From NCBI GenBank assembly GCA_023475345.1, contig JAMCWD010000001.1, forward strand, positions 1-64,000: a stretch of DNA of 64,000 nucleotides. Reading direction: 5' to 3'. A program made the translations under genes and the position numbers. Each line of letters begins with the position of its first letter. Position 1 is the stretch's first letter. Under the pieces are notes generated by a model. That model had not been told where the DNA came from, ran no database searches, and worked only from the letters and a program-made list of their open reading frames with translations. Below, one piece after another: positions 25,283 to 34,464 of this stretch. Source of the stretch: Chloroflexota bacterium. GTDB taxonomy: Bacteria > Vulcanimicrobiota > JAMCWD01.

Positions 25283-26652
25283 AAATAGCCCTCGTAAGCC
25301 CGCTTGGTGCAGAACGGTTTTTTGAATTCGGACTTTTTGAAGATATAGAGTCCAGGCTCCACCGGCACCTGTGTTTCCTGATGGAGGAGATGGAATGGAT
25401 GCCCAACCTCGGGCTTCTGTCAATCGCCGCGTGCCTCCCCGGCGATATAGAAATCGAATATATAGACGAGGAATACCTGTCGCCCGAAGAGAGGGCGGCA
25501 TTCCCGGACCGCGCGGATTTCGACCTTGTCGCAATGAGCCTGATAAACGCCCAGGCAAGCCGCGGCTACGAACTCGCAGATCTTTTCCGATCCCGGGGAA
25601 TACCGGTAGCGCTCGGGGGGATACACCCGACGGCCTGCCCGGAAGAAGCTCTCCAGCACGCAGATTACATACTCCTGGGCGAAGGCGAAGAGATATTTCC
25701 CCAATTTGTTAATGATTTTATTTCAGGCCTGCCCAAAAATATATACAGGTCCGAAAAAATGGTCGATCTTACGGTCCTCCCTCCCCCGCGTTTCGATCTC
25801 ATGAAACCTTACATCGACAAATTCAACCGCTACCCGGTACAGGCTACACGCGGGTGTCCCAGAAGATGTGATTTTTGTTTTATTCACGAGTTGTACGGGC
25901 CGATACACCGGCATAAAACGGTGGAACAGGTCATAAACGAAATCAAGATTATAAAAGAAATGGTCGATGACCCGTTCATATCTTTTGCCGATGAAAACAT
26001 GTTCATAAACAGAAAATTCGGAAAAGAGCTTATCCGGGAGCTTATTCCCCTGAACATAGTATGGGAAGGATATTGCGACATCTCAATTGCAAGGGACCCG
26101 GAACTACTCGATTTGCTCCGCAAGTCCGGCTGCGCAACCATGCTTATCGGGCTTGAGTCCCTGGACGCGGAAAGCCTGTCTTCCCTGAACATCTGGAAGG
26201 GGAAACAGGTGGAAAATTACCGCGAATCGGTAAAAACAATCCAGGACCACGGGATCGGAGTAACAGGGCTTTTCATCGTCGGATTCGACGGGGACGACCA
26301 CTCGGTTTTCCGCAGAATAAAAAAATTTGCCGATGAAACACAGCTCTTCGATATAGAAGTTTCATCTCTCTGCCCTTTCCCCGGAACCAAATTCTGGGAC
26401 AGGATGGAATCCGAGGGAAGGATCCTGACAAGGAACTGGGACAGGTTCACCTGGATCCATGTAAACTTTCGAACCTCAAAGATGACACCGGACGAAGTTC
26501 TTGAAGGTCTTTTATGGCTTTTTAGAGAAATGACCGATATTGAAGTTCTTAAAAGAAGAACCGGACATTTCCATGAAGTATTCAAGCGGCATTTTAAAAA
26601 ACTCGGGATCGCCCCAAAGAAAGTCGAGCACAAAGCCGGACTGCCGTTTTAA
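25279..26652 (+). CDS. B12-binding-type radical SAM protein (subfamily A, receiver-paired)
   Basis: 457 residues. Paralogue motifs: MPNLGLLSIAACL (41-53), LGGIHPTACPEEAL, GEGEE, C193-x3-C197-x2-C200 in ATRGCPRRCDFC, then FADENMF, WEGYCDIS, LIGLESL, FIVGFDGDD and CPFPGTKFWDRME. The cobalamin-type domain lacks DxHxxG. The substrate is unknown. It starts in an ATGA overlap with its receiver-like partner. A small exported protein follows 10 bases after its stop. Confidence 0.9.
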   Translation: MKIALVSPLGAERFFEFGLFEDIESRLHRHLCFLMEEMEWMPNLGLLSIAACLPGDIEIEYIDEEYLSPEERAAFPDRADFDLVAMSLINAQASRGYELADLFRSRGIPVALGGIHPTACPEEALQHADYILLGEGEEIFPQFVNDFISGLPKNIYRSEKMVDLTVLPPPRFDLMKPYIDKFNRYPVQATRGCPRRCDFCFIHELYGPIHRHKTVEQVINEIKIIKEMVDDPFISFADENMFINRKFGKELIRELIPLNIVWEGYCDISIARDPELLDLLRKSGCATMLIGLESLDAESLSSLNIWKGKQVENYRESVKTIQDHGIGVTGLFIVGFDGDDHSVFRRIKKFADETQLFDIEVSSLCPFPGTKFWDRMESEGRILTRNWDRFTWIHVNFRTSKMTPDEVLEGLLWLFREMTDIEVLKRRTGHFHEVFKRHFKKLGIAPKKVEHKAGLPF

Positions 26653-26662
26653 GATTAGAGCT

Positions 26663-27130
26663 TTGAAGCTTTTGCTTCTTTTAATCCTGGCGCTCCTTAT
26701 CTTTTGCTTTCACGCGGCTCGTTGTAATCAAACAGGTGACAGCCTGATTGTTCCGGGAAAACAAGTAGGGGAGATACATATCGGGGATGTTTATCATCCT
26801 TATGAAAGCCGGTGGGGGAAACCTGACCAGGTGGATAACATCGAAGAAAATAAGAGAATCGACGGGTATCTCTGTTCTTTCAATCTCTATAAAATGGGCT
26901 TCCTGGTTAAAAAGGATATTATTTATGTTATTTACTGCGCCAACCCCTATTACCATACGGAAAAAGGAATCAGGGTCGGAGATAACGCTCAGAAGATCAG
27001 TATGGAATTCGGGGACGGCCAAAGGCTGAAGCGTCCCGGCCATGATGGATATATTATTCATTTCCCGGGTATCGGCATTAATTTCGTGATCAATCAATAC
27101 GGGAAAATAGAGCAGATCCAGATTCAGTGA
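26663..27130 (+). CDS. Small exported protein of unknown function
   Basis: 155 residues from the TTG at 26663, which gives a leucine-rich signal peptide (MKLLLLLILALLIFCF) at the N-terminus. The longer frame from 26540 would overlap the radical SAM gene by 113 bases and bury the signal, so I reject it. The mature part has two loose repeats of a G-D-x6-x-x-G pattern (IHIGDVYHPYESRWGKPDQV and IRVGDNAQKISMEFGDGQ), seen in many small envelope proteins of the BamE/SmpA style. Function is unknown. It is probably co-transcribed with the receiver / radical SAM pair. Confidence 0.6.
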   Translation: MKLLLLLILALLIFCFHAARCNQTGDSLIVPGKQVGEIHIGDVYHPYESRWGKPDQVDNIEENKRIDGYLCSFNLYKMGFLVKKDIIYVIYCANPYYHTEKGIRVGDNAQKISMEFGDGQRLKRPGHDGYIIHFPGIGINFVINQYGKIEQIQIQ

Positions 27131-27141
27131 TTGAAATATTA

Positions 27142-29079
27142 TCAGCCTTTAATTACGGCTTTTATACGGCCTGTCTTTGTATCCCATAAAATTACGCGGC
27201 CGTCGTAAGTCCCGGAAGCCAGGACACTCCCGTCGGGCGAAAAATCGAGGTTCTGGATTTTGCCGCCGGGGCATATCAATTTTTTTGCCTGTTTATTGTC
27301 TTCCCATAGCAAAATAACGCCCTTATAATCACCGGATGCAAGCATCCCTTTCGAAGAATAAGCAACGGCGGTCACTTCTCCGGGGTGGCCTTTCAACTCA
27401 GCCGTTATCAACCCTTTTTCGGGATCGGAAAGATAGACCCGGTTATGAGGCTTTTTGTTGAAAGCAAAAACAATGCTTCCATCCCGTCCGGCCGCCGGGC
27501 CGCTGTTATTGAATACGTGTAAATCTCCCGAAAGAACCTGGCGGCCGACGTCATATTCGGCTATTTTTTTCCCGGCTGCAAAATCCCAGATAATAACTTT
27601 TCCCGTCTCATCGACCGTCAAAAGCATCCTTTTCTCAGGAACAAATTTCAGTACATGGACATTATCCTTATATCCCGTGAAGGTATTGAGAAGAGTGCCG
27701 TCATCTTTCCAGAGCCTGACGGTGTTGTCTCTGGATCCGGTTACAAAGTGTTTTCCGCCCGGGCTTGATTCTATCCCGACCATCGCTTTCCGGCCGGCTT
27801 CTATAGTTTTTTCTCTCCTGCCGCTTTTCGGGTCCCATATCCCTACAGTGCAGTCTTCGGAAGCGCTCAGGAGCCTGCCTGTTATCGGGTCCCAGTCAAG
27901 TGCAAAAACCGCTTTGTCGTGACCTCTCAATTCCCTGATAAAAGAGCCGTCTTCCGTTTTCCAGAGCCTTATAATGCCGCTCCCTGCCCCCGTAGCGACC
28001 GTTTTCCCGTCCGGTGAAAATACAAGCGCATAATCAAATATGGTAAGATCGGCATCGCCCCCTGTGAATTTCACCGGTTTTTCGCCTTCCATCAATTCTA
28101 CAAGGTCCCAGATTTTCACGGTATCATCGGCTGAAGATACAGCCAGCCTGCCCCCGGGCAAAAAGACCAGCCCCGTAACATCTTTCATGCCTCCCGGTAT
28201 CCTGAAAGGCCTGTTATTTTTTTTAAGATCCCAGACTACCACGAAAGTATCGGCGCCGCCGGAAGCAAGAAACCGCCCGTCAGCCGAAAACGCCAGATGC
28301 CTGACATTCGCCGTATGATTGCGCAGATTGGCTATTTTCCTGCCGGTAGATGTTTCCCAGATCGGGACTGCGGCCCTCTCTGTCCCGCACGCAAAAGTTT
28401 TGCCGTCAGGAGAAAAAAGCACGTTGAGGACATCCGAGCCGCAGTTATGGGAACGAACCATTGAAAAATCGCTGCTCCTCCACAATGTCGCGGTATCATC
28501 ACAGGAGCTTGTAAGGAAATATTTCCCGTCATTTGAAAAATTGATTTTGTTCACCCAGTCCTTCTGAACCGGCATTTTTTTAAGAAGCCTGCCGGTGCCG
28601 GCATCAAATACCGAAAGCATCCCTTGCTCATCACCTGCAAGAACGGTTTTGCCGTCGGGCGAAAAACTGAGAGACCTCAAAGGCCTGCAGACTTCCCCCC
28701 CGGTCCTGGCAATGGTTTTAAGCGAGCCCGCATCAAATATCGATATTTCGCCCTGCCACGAACCTGCTGCGACTCTTTTTCCATCCCTTGAAAAAGATAT
28801 CGCCATAATATCGTCTCCGGCGGACCTCCCGCCGGTTATGAGTTTCCCGGATTTTTCATCGTAAAGACGTATAGTCCCGTCGGCGCCTCCTGCAGCAAGT
28901 GTCCCTTCGGACGACCGGGCCAGCGACTGGACCGGACAATCCAGCCTGATTTCAATTTCCGGCTCCGGCGTCTCACGGCCCGTTGTAATTATATTTTTTC
29001 CGAGATTAAATAATAAAATAAAAATTATTGCTATCACAGCGATACCGGATGAATAAGCGATCAGTTTTTTTATTTTCAT
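27142..29079 (-). CDS. Membrane-anchored WD40 repeat protein
   Basis: 645 residues. One N-terminal membrane segment (about 8-26) is followed by about 14 WD40 blades, enough for two seven-bladed propellers. Repeats are clear: SFSPDGKTVLAGDEQGMLSVFDAG, LAFSADGRFLASGGADTFVVVWD and FSPDGSVLASGTYDGRVILWD types recur every 40 residues or so. WD40 propellers scaffold protein complexes; no catalytic domain is present. The anchor could place it in the periplasm or leave it on the inner face. It is convergent with 26663-27130, only 11 bases apart. A TATAAT box about 18 bases before the ATG (29099-29104 region, minus strand) may be its promoter. Confidence 0.88.
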   Translation of the reverse strand: MKIKKLIAYSSGIAVIAIIFILLFNLGKNIITTGRETPEPEIEIRLDCPVQSLARSSEGTLAAGGADGTIRLYDEKSGKLITGGRSAGDDIMAISFSRDGKRVAAGSWQGEISIFDAGSLKTIARTGGEVCRPLRSLSFSPDGKTVLAGDEQGMLSVFDAGTGRLLKKMPVQKDWVNKINFSNDGKYFLTSSCDDTATLWRSSDFSMVRSHNCGSDVLNVLFSPDGKTFACGTERAAVPIWETSTGRKIANLRNHTANVRHLAFSADGRFLASGGADTFVVVWDLKKNNRPFRIPGGMKDVTGLVFLPGGRLAVSSADDTVKIWDLVELMEGEKPVKFTGGDADLTIFDYALVFSPDGKTVATGAGSGIIRLWKTEDGSFIRELRGHDKAVFALDWDPITGRLLSASEDCTVGIWDPKSGRREKTIEAGRKAMVGIESSPGGKHFVTGSRDNTVRLWKDDGTLLNTFTGYKDNVHVLKFVPEKRMLLTVDETGKVIIWDFAAGKKIAEYDVGRQVLSGDLHVFNNSGPAAGRDGSIVFAFNKKPHNRVYLSDPEKGLITAELKGHPGEVTAVAYSSKGMLASGDYKGVILLWEDNKQAKKLICPGGKIQNLDFSPDGSVLASGTYDGRVILWDTKTGRIKAVIKG

Positions 29080-29190
29080 TTTCGCCGCCGTTTATAAATT
29101 ATACAAAAACATAGCACGATCCCGCCCGTGGTGTCCAGAGAATGAGCCTGGGATAATTTTTTGATTTTTTATAAATATGTGAATCACCAC

Positions 29191-29221
29191 TTGACAACTG
29201 GCCATAAACTCGTGATATTGT
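29191..29221 (+). promoter_or_regulatory. Possible promoter of the repeat-protein gene
   Basis: A perfect TTGACA (29191-29196) is followed at 17-19 bases by GATATT or TATTGT. The -10 match is weak, but the -35 is consensus and the gene at 29258 has a good AAAGAGGTGATT site. Confidence 0.4.
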
Positions 29222-29257
29222 ATTGAAAAGATATGATATGTAAAGAGGTGATTTAAG

Positions 29258-30439
29258 ATGGGATTTTTCGGAAACCTTATAGATGGAGCTAAAAATGTAG
29301 TTAATGCAGTAGTGAATACAGGTCAGGCCGTCGTACAAAAGGTTGCTGACACTGCAACCAAAGTGGTTACAACGGCGGTTAATACAGGAAAGACCGTTGT
29401 AACAAAGACTGTAGAGACGGCAAAAAACGTAGCCAATACGGTAGTTAATGTCGGCAAAACAGTCGTAAATAAGACTGTAGATGTCGCTAAAACCGTTGTC
29501 AGCGGAGCAAAGACGGTAGCGACCGCAGCGCTGGGCAATCCCGTAACCGGGTCGCTGGCAGGAGGACTTGCAGGAACAGTGGTGGGAGCGATTGTCGCCG
29601 GCCCTGTTGGAGCTGTTGCAGGCGCAGTAACCGGAAGCGCCCTCGGAGGGGCTATCGGCAGCTTCAACCAGATGAACGACATTGTAAAAAGCACCCAGGC
29701 TGCCATGAATAATATGAATTCTTACAACACCGGTTTTTCTACAGGAAATCTTCTGCCCTCAACCGGCACCGGAACAGGATATGTCCCCGGGATGACGATG
29801 TTGGGCCTGGCGGCTCAGGATCAGGCAAATGCCGCCGCCATATATGACACATATGCACAATACGGGATTGACCCGAGCAAAACAAGCGCAACTTATGAAT
29901 CCTTCATGGCAAATCTTGGTTCTGCCACATCGAGCATGTCGGGAAGCAACTCGAGCCTGAATTCTCTTATTGGTTCCAGTTCCGGCAGTCTGGAAATGCC
30001 GGGCAATTATAAAGAACTGCTTGAACAATACAGTTCCGGTTCATCGAGCAGCTTTAACCTGAATTCTCTCTCAAGTTCCTTCAGCTCGGAACTGCCGGAC
30101 GAGTATAAAGCTCTGCTTGAAAAATACAATTCGTCGAGCAACTTTGACCCGAGTTCTTTAATCAGCGCCGGTAACATGGAAATATCAAATGATTTTCAGA
30201 AACTGCTTGAACAATATAATTCCGGTGTATCCAGTAATTTTGGTTTTGATCTGAGTTCTCTCACAAAATCCTTCAACGCGGATATGCCGGACGAGTTTAA
30301 AGATCTGCTCGATAAATACGACATTGATTTGCCATCGAGCGGCAGCAGCAATTACGACCTGAGTTCCATTATGAATTCCAGCACAAAAATGCCTGACGAG
30401 TTCAAAGATCTGCTCAAAGAATACGACATTAAACTATAA
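29258..30439 (+). CDS. Low-complexity protein: 22-residue amphipathic repeats, glycine zipper, and five C-terminal PDEFKDLL repeats
   Basis: 393 residues, no recognised family. Residues 19-84 are three exact-register 22-residue units starting VNTGQAVVQK, VNTGKTVVTK and VNVGKTVVNK, plus a partial fourth. This is the 11-mer doublet pattern of synucleins, apolipoproteins and LEA proteins, which fold as amphipathic helices on lipid. Residues 97-134 form a glycine zipper (GGLAGTVVGAIVAGPVGAV...), a likely membrane-inserting hairpin. Residues 185-240 are rich in S, G, N and T. The C-terminus has five copies of a PDEFKDLLxxYD motif every 30-38 residues. There is no signal peptide. A strong terminator follows. 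Function unknown; lipid or compartment surface binding is inference. Confidence 0.75.
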   Translation: MGFFGNLIDGAKNVVNAVVNTGQAVVQKVADTATKVVTTAVNTGKTVVTKTVETAKNVANTVVNVGKTVVNKTVDVAKTVVSGAKTVATAALGNPVTGSLAGGLAGTVVGAIVAGPVGAVAGAVTGSALGGAIGSFNQMNDIVKSTQAAMNNMNSYNTGFSTGNLLPSTGTGTGYVPGMTMLGLAAQDQANAAAIYDTYAQYGIDPSKTSATYESFMANLGSATSSMSGSNSSLNSLIGSSSGSLEMPGNYKELLEQYSSGSSSSFNLNSLSSSFSSELPDEYKALLEKYNSSSNFDPSSLISAGNMEISNDFQKLLEQYNSGVSSNFGFDLSSLTKSFNADMPDEFKDLLDKYDIDLPSSGSSNYDLSSIMNSSTKMPDEFKDLLKEYDIKL

Positions 30440-30453
30440 AGAAACAATCTCTC

Positions 30454-30488
30454 AAAAAAAGCCGGCTTTAAAAACCGGCTTTTTTTTC
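30454..30488 (+). terminator. Strong intrinsic terminator
   Basis: A-run plus GCCGG pairs with CCGGC plus eight T residues around a short A/T-rich loop. It closes the repeat-protein gene and can act in both directions. Confidence 0.85.
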
Positions 30489-30521
30489 AATTATAAATAA
30501 ATTTTTTAAAGGAGAATGAAA

Positions 30522-32279
30522 ATGAAAAATACGGGTCAGGTCGAGCCTACTCTCTCTCCTATTGCCAATGCTCTCGTTCACCTCATCGAAGAAATCATAA
30601 ATGGCAAAGACTATAACGAGTTATTAAGCAAAACTATCGATAAAATGACCGCCGAACTGGAAGAAACAAGAGCAAATCTTGAAAACCAGAGAGAAAATGC
30701 GGATTCAAAAACATTAGCTGATTTTGAAGCTGACATATCCGACATGGAATCTGCATACGCAGATTATGAAGAGGCATTACAACATATCTCAACATATCTT
30801 GAAAATTATGATACAGAAATTTTAAAAGAAGGGGAAGAAAAAATTATCCGTTCCGTCTGGGAATTAACCTTTGCCCTCCAGAGATTCAACACGCATTACC
30901 TTCACTCCGGTCCCAGCAAATACCCGTTCGTAAATGTCGTAGCCCATCTTTCGGTTGCCCTGAAATCAGGGAGCCTTCCCAAGGAATTTCTAAAAGGATT
31001 TGCCTTAAGAGCCCGGCAATTTTTCAGTAAAGCCATAGAAGAACAGAAGCTCTTAGAAGAAGAGCCCGGCGAATCCGGACGTAAAAAAATGAAATTTGCG
31101 TATATTCTTTTTCTCGAAGCTGCAGAAATATATTCCCGATTCGCCGATTCCGGAGACCCGGAAGATCTTGACAAAGGCATCGCATTGTTCGTAAATGCAT
31201 TTGATTTCCTAAATAAAGGCCTGACAGAATATAATGTCGCAAAATACCTGGAAAACCCTACAACATCCCCTTATATCAACCTACTGATAAATACATTCGA
31301 CGGCATAAGAAAAGGAATTTACCCTCCGAAAATCCTTGAAGACAATATTAAAATCGTTAAAGAAAACTTCAACAAATTAAGGCGTCAAGTCGAAAAAATC
31401 GATTCCCTTTCCACGTCTTCCTCCGTTATTACAGAGGAGATCCCCACCCTCACGGATGCTCTCGGCCTATTAGAACTCGGAATAAAAGAGGCCGAAGAAT
31501 ATCTTAACGACAAAGAAACTGAAAGGCTTGACAACGCTCAAAAATCCCTGATAGAGGCGGCTGAGGAACTCGATAGGCTTCAATCGATATTCAAGCGCGT
31601 TGAAGATACCGAAGGTAAAATCACATGTATCAAGTGCGGGCATACCAACCCCAGAAACCTGAGATTCTGCGAATCCTGCGGGGCAACAATGCCCCGGTTT
31701 GACGAGGATTACGAATCTTATACCATGCAGGTCAGCGAAACGCCCGATGCACAAATTGAAGAGATCCCGCTTACTTCAAATATCGCCAGGATCCTCAATG
31801 CCTCCGACAACTTCGCTTCGGGCAGGATCGGCGTCGAAGAATTCGAACAGGTGCTTGACTGGATGGAAGCCTTGATGGAAGAGTGTAAAAGAAATCTTGA
31901 ATCCCTTCCCGAGGTCGAAACAGACAACCTCGACGAACAGGCCGAAGCCCTTAATGATCCCTCCGAACTTCTCGATGAAAGCGATATCGTTTTCTGCGAA
32001 GCATTAAAAGAAGCTGCGGATAACATGAAAAATATCGTCGATACCGGCCTGAACAAGATCCTTGACGGGGTGGCGCTCCTGAGACAGTTTATAACGGATC
32101 GGAGCGGAGAAACGCTGAACATGGCAAAAGATCATATAACCTTCGGCGCAAAAACGCTTTACGCCGCGCAGATATTCGAGCCTATAACCCAGGAAGTCAG
32201 GATAATAGAACACACCAAAGAAAAACATCCGGACACCGGCGAAGATTCTGACGAACCGGAAAACGGGGCCGCTGATTAA
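30522..32279 (+). CDS. Large helical protein with a central double-CxxC zinc ribbon
   Basis: 585 residues, no known family. It is strongly helical and acidic, with coiled-coil-like stretches (about residues 20-95 and 300-370). A zinc ribbon sits near residue 370: CIKCGHTNPRNLRFCESCG, the short double-CxxC type often found in adaptors. Flanking helical domains look related to each other (N-terminal LSPIANALVHLIEEIINGKDY and later TSNIARILNASDNFASGRIG). I chose the second ATG (30522), which leaves a proper distance from the AAAGGAG site. It lies between two strong terminators, directly after the 22-residue-repeat protein, with no other partner. Confidence 0.7.
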   Translation: MKNTGQVEPTLSPIANALVHLIEEIINGKDYNELLSKTIDKMTAELEETRANLENQRENADSKTLADFEADISDMESAYADYEEALQHISTYLENYDTEILKEGEEKIIRSVWELTFALQRFNTHYLHSGPSKYPFVNVVAHLSVALKSGSLPKEFLKGFALRARQFFSKAIEEQKLLEEEPGESGRKKMKFAYILFLEAAEIYSRFADSGDPEDLDKGIALFVNAFDFLNKGLTEYNVAKYLENPTTSPYINLLINTFDGIRKGIYPPKILEDNIKIVKENFNKLRRQVEKIDSLSTSSSVITEEIPTLTDALGLLELGIKEAEEYLNDKETERLDNAQKSLIEAAEELDRLQSIFKRVEDTEGKITCIKCGHTNPRNLRFCESCGATMPRFDEDYESYTMQVSETPDAQIEEIPLTSNIARILNASDNFASGRIGVEEFEQVLDWMEALMEECKRNLESLPEVETDNLDEQAEALNDPSELLDESDIVFCEALKEAADNMKNIVDTGLNKILDGVALLRQFITDRSGETLNMAKDHITFGAKTLYAAQIFEPITQEVRIIEHTKEKHPDTGEDSDEPENGAAD

Positions 32280-32303
32280 ATAACCGGAGCCGGTCAAATG
32301 TTC

Positions 32304-32335
32304 AAAAGGGCACGGATATGCGTGCCCTTTTTGTT
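32304..32335 (+). terminator. Intrinsic terminator, probably bidirectional
   Basis: AAAAGGGCACG pairs with CGTGCCCTTTT over 11 bp around a six-base loop, then TTG. It serves the zinc-ribbon gene and, read on the other strand, the radical SAM gene ending at 32369. Confidence 0.85.
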
Positions 32336-32368
32336 ATTCTCAAACTTGTTGAACGGAGCTTGAATCCC

Positions 32369-33757
32369 TTATTCCCTCGGTTGTAACAGGATCGAAAAAA
32401 AGGCTTTCGCATTCATCCATGCTTCCCTGGGGGAGCGGATTTTCAGGGCTTTCCTGATAATAAATTCCGGTCTCATGTAAAAATTCCGATGTGACTCGTT
32501 ATAGTAATCTTCAACAAGCTCCGGAGGCGCTCCCGGCAGGTTCATAACAGCATGCGCATGGTCATACAACGACCAATCTTTCGTAATGAGGCACCCTTTT
32601 TCATCGGCCCAATCGAACATCTCCGTTCCGGGGAAAGGCGTGGTTATATTGAACTGGACCACGTCGGGCTTCAGATCCCTGGCCAGCTTGAGAGTTTGTT
32701 CCATCGTTTCCCTGTTGTCTCCCGGGTTGCCGACCATAAACGCACACCTGACATTCATCCCTGCCTTCTGGGCCTCCCGGACAACGCCGCTTACCGTGTC
32801 AAGGTTTATTCTCTTGTTCAGGTTTTCAAGGACCTCGTTACTGGCGGATTCTATTCCGAAACATACCTGGTGGCATCCCGCTTCCGCCATAAGTCCCAGT
32901 GTCTCCGTGTCCACGGTATCCACCCTTGCCTCACATGCCCATGACAATTTCGGACGTAGCCCGGCAAGCTTCAGGCAGAGTTCGCGTGTCCTTTTCTTGT
33001 TGAAGGTAAACGTGTCGTCATAAAAAGTAATCTCGCGGATCCCGAAGTTGCTCCTCAGGTAATCGATTTCTTCCATAACTTTTTCCGGCGACCTGCTTCT
33101 TATCTTCCCTCCCCAGAGCCTGTGAAAGCAAAAAGTACAACGGCCAGGGCACCCGCGCGCCGTCATCATGCTTATTGCGGGCATCGCGCGGTAGCCGCCG
33201 AGAGGGGGCCTGTACAGATGCATGGGAAGAAGATGGTATGCGGGAACCGGCAACACATCGAGATCCGGCAGCAACTCCCTGCAGGGATTATTCACATGTT
33301 CGTTTTCGATCCTGTACGAAAGCCCCTGAATTTTTGCCGGATCTTTACCCGAAATAAGTTCCAGGAACGTCTCCTCCCCTTCTCCCCTGACTACAAAATC
33401 AACATCGGGGGATGCAAGAGCCTCCTCTGGCATCGCCGTAGGATGGCAGCCGCCCAAAACCATCTTAGCCTGCGGGAAAGCCGCCTTAAGGGCTTTCGCG
33501 GTAAGAAGCGCAAGCGGAAAAGCGCTTGTCGCGGAGGATATGCCTATATAATCATAGTTGGCAGACTTCACCCCGGAGGGGACCTCCCCCGGTGAAAGGC
33601 CTTCCGCAGCCGCGTCTATGAAATCAACTTCAGCACCCGCCTGTAATATATAAGCCGCCAGGGATGCCAGCCCGGAATTGGGAGATACCCCGGACACGTA
33701 ACGCCATAAATTCGTTTTGACTTTTTGCCAGGGAGAATTTACCAGGAGAACTTTCAT
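32369..33757 (-). CDS. B12-binding-type radical SAM protein
   Basis: 462 residues. N-terminal cobalamin-type domain: MKVLLVNSPW, NSGLASLAAYIL, LGGCHPTAMPEEAL (101-114) and GEGEETF. The radical SAM core has C203-x3-C207-x2-C210 in TARGCPGRCTFC, then FYDDTFTF and VCFGIESA. The late GCLITKDWSLYDH and NFYMRPEFIIRKAL segments resemble BchE/HpnJ-like enzymes. The substrate is unknown. It is a single gene with its own GGAGG ribosome site, between a shared terminator and a spacer of about 200 bases. Confidence 0.88.
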   Translation of the reverse strand: MKVLLVNSPWQKVKTNLWRYVSGVSPNSGLASLAAYILQAGAEVDFIDAAAEGLSPGEVPSGVKSANYDYIGISSATSAFPLALLTAKALKAAFPQAKMVLGGCHPTAMPEEALASPDVDFVVRGEGEETFLELISGKDPAKIQGLSYRIENEHVNNPCRELLPDLDVLPVPAYHLLPMHLYRPPLGGYRAMPAISMMTARGCPGRCTFCFHRLWGGKIRSRSPEKVMEEIDYLRSNFGIREITFYDDTFTFNKKRTRELCLKLAGLRPKLSWACEARVDTVDTETLGLMAEAGCHQVCFGIESASNEVLENLNKRINLDTVSGVVREAQKAGMNVRCAFMVGNPGDNRETMEQTLKLARDLKPDVVQFNITTPFPGTEMFDWADEKGCLITKDWSLYDHAHAVMNLPGAPPELVEDYYNESHRNFYMRPEFIIRKALKIRSPREAWMNAKAFFSILLQPRE

Positions 33758-33899
33758 CTCCGATATCCTCCGAACAACTTCTTCTTACGGAGTTTCGTCA
33801 TAAAGAAAGCGTTTCCCGCCTTTTTGAATCTCTAAGGCCGGAATAATCCCGGTGAAGCCGGGGCGTCCGCGGGGATCTGTGCGTACATCGGTTTTAACC

Positions 33900-33934
33900 G
33901 CAAAAACAAAAACCCCGCTATAAAGCGGGGTTTC
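33900..33934 (-). terminator. Intrinsic terminator
   Basis: On the minus strand AAACCCCGC pairs with GCGGGGTTT around a six-base loop, followed by TTGTTTTTG. It lies 20 bases after the stop of the small exported gene at 33954. Confidence 0.8.
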
Positions 33935-33953
33935 AGGCGCGATAAACTCTTTT

Positions 33954-34295
33954 TTACCAGTAGATATACCTTGCCTTGATTTTCAAATCTACAGTGTACC
34001 CACCCTTTACCCGTACAATCATATCTTTCTTGAACCTGCTCCATGCTTCGTCAAAAGTAAGTTCTTTGTTGCCTGCCGAAAATTTCGTCTGGTCATCCAT
34101 AAGGACATATTGAATACTGGGGTTGTCGTCCGGATGGACCCGGACTTCCAGCCTGTTGTTCTGGCGGTCTGCCTTAACAATTACTACTTTTTCATTGACT
34201 CTAATAATCTGTGCGCTTAAAATGCCGATAGACAAAATCCCGGCGAAAAATCCGATTAATGCCAGTATAACAAAATACTTTCCAAAATTTTTCAT
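33954..34295 (-). CDS. Small exported protein of unknown function
   Basis: 113 residues: a hydrophobic N-terminal segment (about 8-28, signal peptide or anchor) and then a small beta-rich domain (VVIVKADRQNNRLEVRVHP, MIVRVKGGYTVDLKIKARYIYW). The alternating pattern suggests a single OB-like or SH3-like barrel, similar in feel to DUF5666-type periplasmic proteins, but I recognise no family. The ATG has a strong GGAGGATGGGGT site and the gene ends at an intrinsic terminator. It is divergent from the TPR / EutN-like operon. Confidence 0.7.
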   Translation of the reverse strand: MKNFGKYFVILALIGFFAGILSIGILSAQIIRVNEKVVIVKADRQNNRLEVRVHPDDNPSIQYVLMDDQTKFSAGNKELTFDEAWSRFKKDMIVRVKGGYTVDLKIKARYIYW

Positions 34296-34464
34296 ACCCC
34301 ATCCTCCTTATTTCAATTTTAATATTTATTTTTTCGCCGAAACAGGCTCCAATCCTTTAAATCGGGACTTAAAAAAATGCCAAGCAGGGAATCAGGCGGA
34401 TTTGGGGAAATTCCAAAAAACCGGTTTTTTAATTCCAGAGCCGGTACATAAAGGGGGCAAGATA

